Part shown: positions 6,034 to 7,048 of the stretch, one piece after another
Position numbering within the stretch: the first letter of the stretch is position 1
Layout: every line of letters begins with the position of its first letter
From: Pirellulales bacterium
GTDB taxonomy: Bacteria > Planctomycetota > Planctomycetia > Pirellulales > Thermoguttaceae
Direction of reading: 5' to 3'
DNA length: 7,048 nt
Assembly (NCBI GenBank): GCA_030605745.1
Contig: JAUWHT010000266.1
Location: 1-7,048, forward strand
The notes under the pieces: generated by a model
The model's input: only the letters and a program-made list of their open reading frames with translations
Databases searched by the model: none
Told to the model about the DNA's origin: nothing
Position numbers and translations under genes: made by a program

Positions 6034-6113
6034 GCAGCGAGGGGGTGGCAATTCATTGCCACCTTAAGTGGTACGCGGTAGGCAGCGAGGGGGTGGCAAT
6101 TCATTGCCACCTT
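6023..6113 (+). repeat. Two-copy tandem repeat, period 48, each with a perfect 9-bp palindrome
   Basis: Bases 6027-6065 and 6075-6113 are identical over 39 positions; extending back to 6023 and 6071 gives 42 of 43 matches. Each copy holds GGTGGCAAT-TC-ATTGCCACC (6044-6063 and 6092-6111), a 9-bp inverted repeat around two bases. The asd stop codon TAG (6031-6033) is inside copy 1, and copy 2 ends 9 bases before the truA ATG. The hairpins lack T runs and are not ordinary terminators. From memory, GGTGGCAAT/ATTGCCACC palindromes recur between genes in planctomycetes; not verified here. Confidence 0.9.
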
Positions 6114-6122
6114 GAACAGTCG

Positions 6123-6941
6123 ATGCGCACACTAAAACTCACTCTCCTCTACGACGGTACGGCTTACGCGGGCTGGCAGGTCCAGCCGGGACAAGTGACC
6201 GTGCAAGGGACGCTCGAAGCGGCGATCGGAAAGGTCACCGGCCAAGCCGTTCGCGTGCTGGCCAGCGGCCGGACCGACGCAGGCGTTCACGCACTGGGAC
6301 AGGTGGTAGGCTTCTCGAGTGAAACGGACCTGCCTACCGATGTGCTGCGGCGCGCGCTGAACGCCGAACTGCCGCACGACCTTGCGGTATTGGACGTTGC
6401 CGAAGTGCCCGACGGGTTCCACGCCGTCCGCGACGCCGTGCGAAAGCGCTACCGCTACGTGATCCACGACGGGCTGGTCCGCGAGGTCTTCCGCCGACGC
6501 TACTGTTGGCACCACACTCACGGCCGGCTCGACGCCGAAGCCATGAACCGCGCCGCGCAGGTCCTGTTGGGTACCCACGATTTCAGCAGCTTCGAAACCA
6601 GCGGGGCCGAGCGGGAGAGCAGCGTCCGGACGGTGTCTGATATCAGTGTCGAGCGGGGCAGGGGAGGTGAGTGCGACTGGATCACCTTGGAAATCGAGGC
6701 CAACGGTTTCCTGTATAATATGGTCCGTGCAATCGTCGGCACCCTAGTAGAAGTCGGCCGCGGCGCACGGCCCGAATCCTGGCCGGGCGAGGTCCTCCGC
6801 GCCGCGGACCGCCGCATCGCTGGCCCAACTGCACCGCCACAAGGGTTATTCCTAGTTAACGTGGATTGCTTCTGTAACTGTTTAGCGGAATGCAATGAAT
6901 GTGTAATAAGGGTAGTGCCTCATGATGTTGGCAAGAAATAG
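6123..6941 (+). CDS. truA: tRNA pseudouridine(38-40) synthase TruA
   Basis: TruA converts uridines 38, 39 and 40 of the tRNA anticodon arm to pseudouridine. The 272-residue protein starts with LTLLYDGTAYAGWQVQP, carries the catalytic Asp52 in SGRTDAGVHA, and has GTHDFSSF and NGFLYNMVRAIVGTL, all TruA hallmarks. The ATG at 6123 gives the conserved N-terminus MRTLKLTLLYDG; a GTG at 6045 would put the tandem repeat in the coding frame and is rejected. No clear Shine-Dalgarno site precedes the ATG, and a repeat hairpin ends 12 bases upstream. The family's usual end (GLFLVxVxY-like, near residue 249) is followed here by about 23 extra residues starting with five Cys in twelve positions (249, 251, 253, 257, 260), encoded by less GC-rich DNA. 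Neighbourhood with asd is also seen in proteobacteria. Confidence 0.95.
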   Translation: MRTLKLTLLYDGTAYAGWQVQPGQVTVQGTLEAAIGKVTGQAVRVLASGRTDAGVHALGQVVGFSSETDLPTDVLRRALNAELPHDLAVLDVAEVPDGFHAVRDAVRKRYRYVIHDGLVREVFRRRYCWHHTHGRLDAEAMNRAAQVLLGTHDFSSFETSGAERESSVRTVSDISVERGRGGECDWITLEIEANGFLYNMVRAIVGTLVEVGRGARPESWPGEVLRAADRRIAGPTAPPQGLFLVNVDCFCNCLAECNECVIRVVPHDVGKK

Positions 6942-6956
6942 CGGGGTTGTTATGCT
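6928..6956 (+). promoter_or_regulatory. Promoter candidate for the gene starting at 7011
   Basis: TTGGCA at 6928-6933 and TATGCT at 6951-6956 have a 17-base spacer. The -35 lies in the last truA codons and the -10 just after its stop. Predicted start is near 6963, about 48 bases before the next start codon. Its -35 is the same hexamer as in the rpmF P1 candidate, and its -10 the same as in the acpP candidate. Confidence 0.5.
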
Positions 6957-6997
6957 ATTGCCTCCCCTGTTGCGCCTAAATGTGCTAGCAGCAGTGC

Positions 6998-7004
6998 GAG
7001 GAGG
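6998..7004 (+). promoter_or_regulatory. Strong Shine-Dalgarno site for the gene at 7011
   Basis: GAGGAGG lies 6 bases before ATG 7011, the best ribosome-binding site in the window. It is the main reason to call a gene there from so few codons. Confidence 0.75.
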
Positions 7005-7010
7005 CTGGCG

Positions 7011-7048
7011 ATGGCAAGGAAAGATCGGAGCAACCAGCCCAATGGTGC
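7011..7048 (+). CDS. Start of an unidentified gene, cut off by the window end
   Basis: ATG 7011 opens a frame reading MARKDRSNQPNG for the twelve complete codons available. GAGGAGG at 6998-7004 has ideal spacing and a promoter candidate at 6928-6956 lies upstream. The residues are polar and basic, with no hydrophobic signal sequence so far. Too little is present to name a family. Confidence 0.55.
   Translation, partial: MARKDRSNQPNG

Noticed and set aside
4996..6051. 351-codon open frame on the minus strand opposite asd
   Set aside because: It is longer than asd itself but antisense to a protein with complete catalytic motifs; no recognisable domain and no ribosome-binding context. A high-GC shadow frame.
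6714..6719. Perfect TATAAT inside truA
   Set aside because: It encodes part of the conserved FLYNMVR motif, and the nearest -35-like TTGGAA (6687-6692) is 21 bases away, too far.
1..7048. A new defence, CRISPR, toxin-antitoxin or biosynthetic system
   Set aside because: Every substantial frame is a recognisable housekeeping gene; no array of spaced repeats, small paired genes, transposase or unknown multi-gene set is present.

Overview
This window is a stretch of ordinary bacterial core chromosome. Gene content and protein style point to a planctomycete, probably from the Pirellulales or a related group; this is an inference from remembered family features, not a database result. The clues are a Gfo/Idh/MocA-family oxidoreductase of the type much expanded in planctomycetes, a FabD with GLSLGE instead of GHSLGE, high GC, frequent GTG/TTG starts, and intergenic gaps filled with palindromic repeats. 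All recognised genes are on the + strand.

Layout. Positions 2-775 hold the 3' part of an oxidoreductase gene. A 285-base gap follows, with two good tandem sigma70-type promoter candidates (872-900 and 980-1008). Next comes a lipid-synthesis cluster: rpmF (1061-1240), fabD (1348-2256), fabG (2296-3066), acpP (3450-3707) and fabF (3717-4955). After that lie asd (5026-6033) and truA (6123-6941), then the first codons of a further gene (from 7011) behind a strong Shine-Dalgarno site and its own promoter candidate.

How the genes fit together. FabD loads malonyl groups onto the ACP encoded by acpP, FabF condenses malonyl-ACP with the growing acyl-ACP, and FabG reduces the 3-ketoacyl-ACP product. 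RpmF (L32) heads the cluster, as in the widespread rpmF-plsX-fabH-fabD-fabG-acpP-fabF order, but plsX and fabH are missing between rpmF and fabD. Asd makes aspartate semialdehyde for lysine/diaminopimelate, threonine and methionine; TruA modifies tRNA anticodon arms. The asd-truA neighbourhood is also known from proteobacteria.

The least ordinary part is the gaps. Three unrelated palindromic repeats sit in three of them: a terminator-like pair of hairpins between rpmF and fabD, a nested inverted-repeat (MITE-like) element between fabG and acpP, and a 48-bp-period tandem repeat between asd and truA whose first copy contains the asd stop codon. A 7-bp tandem repeat lies just before fabG. No defence system, CRISPR array, tRNA, rRNA, transposase or obviously new multi-gene system is visible.
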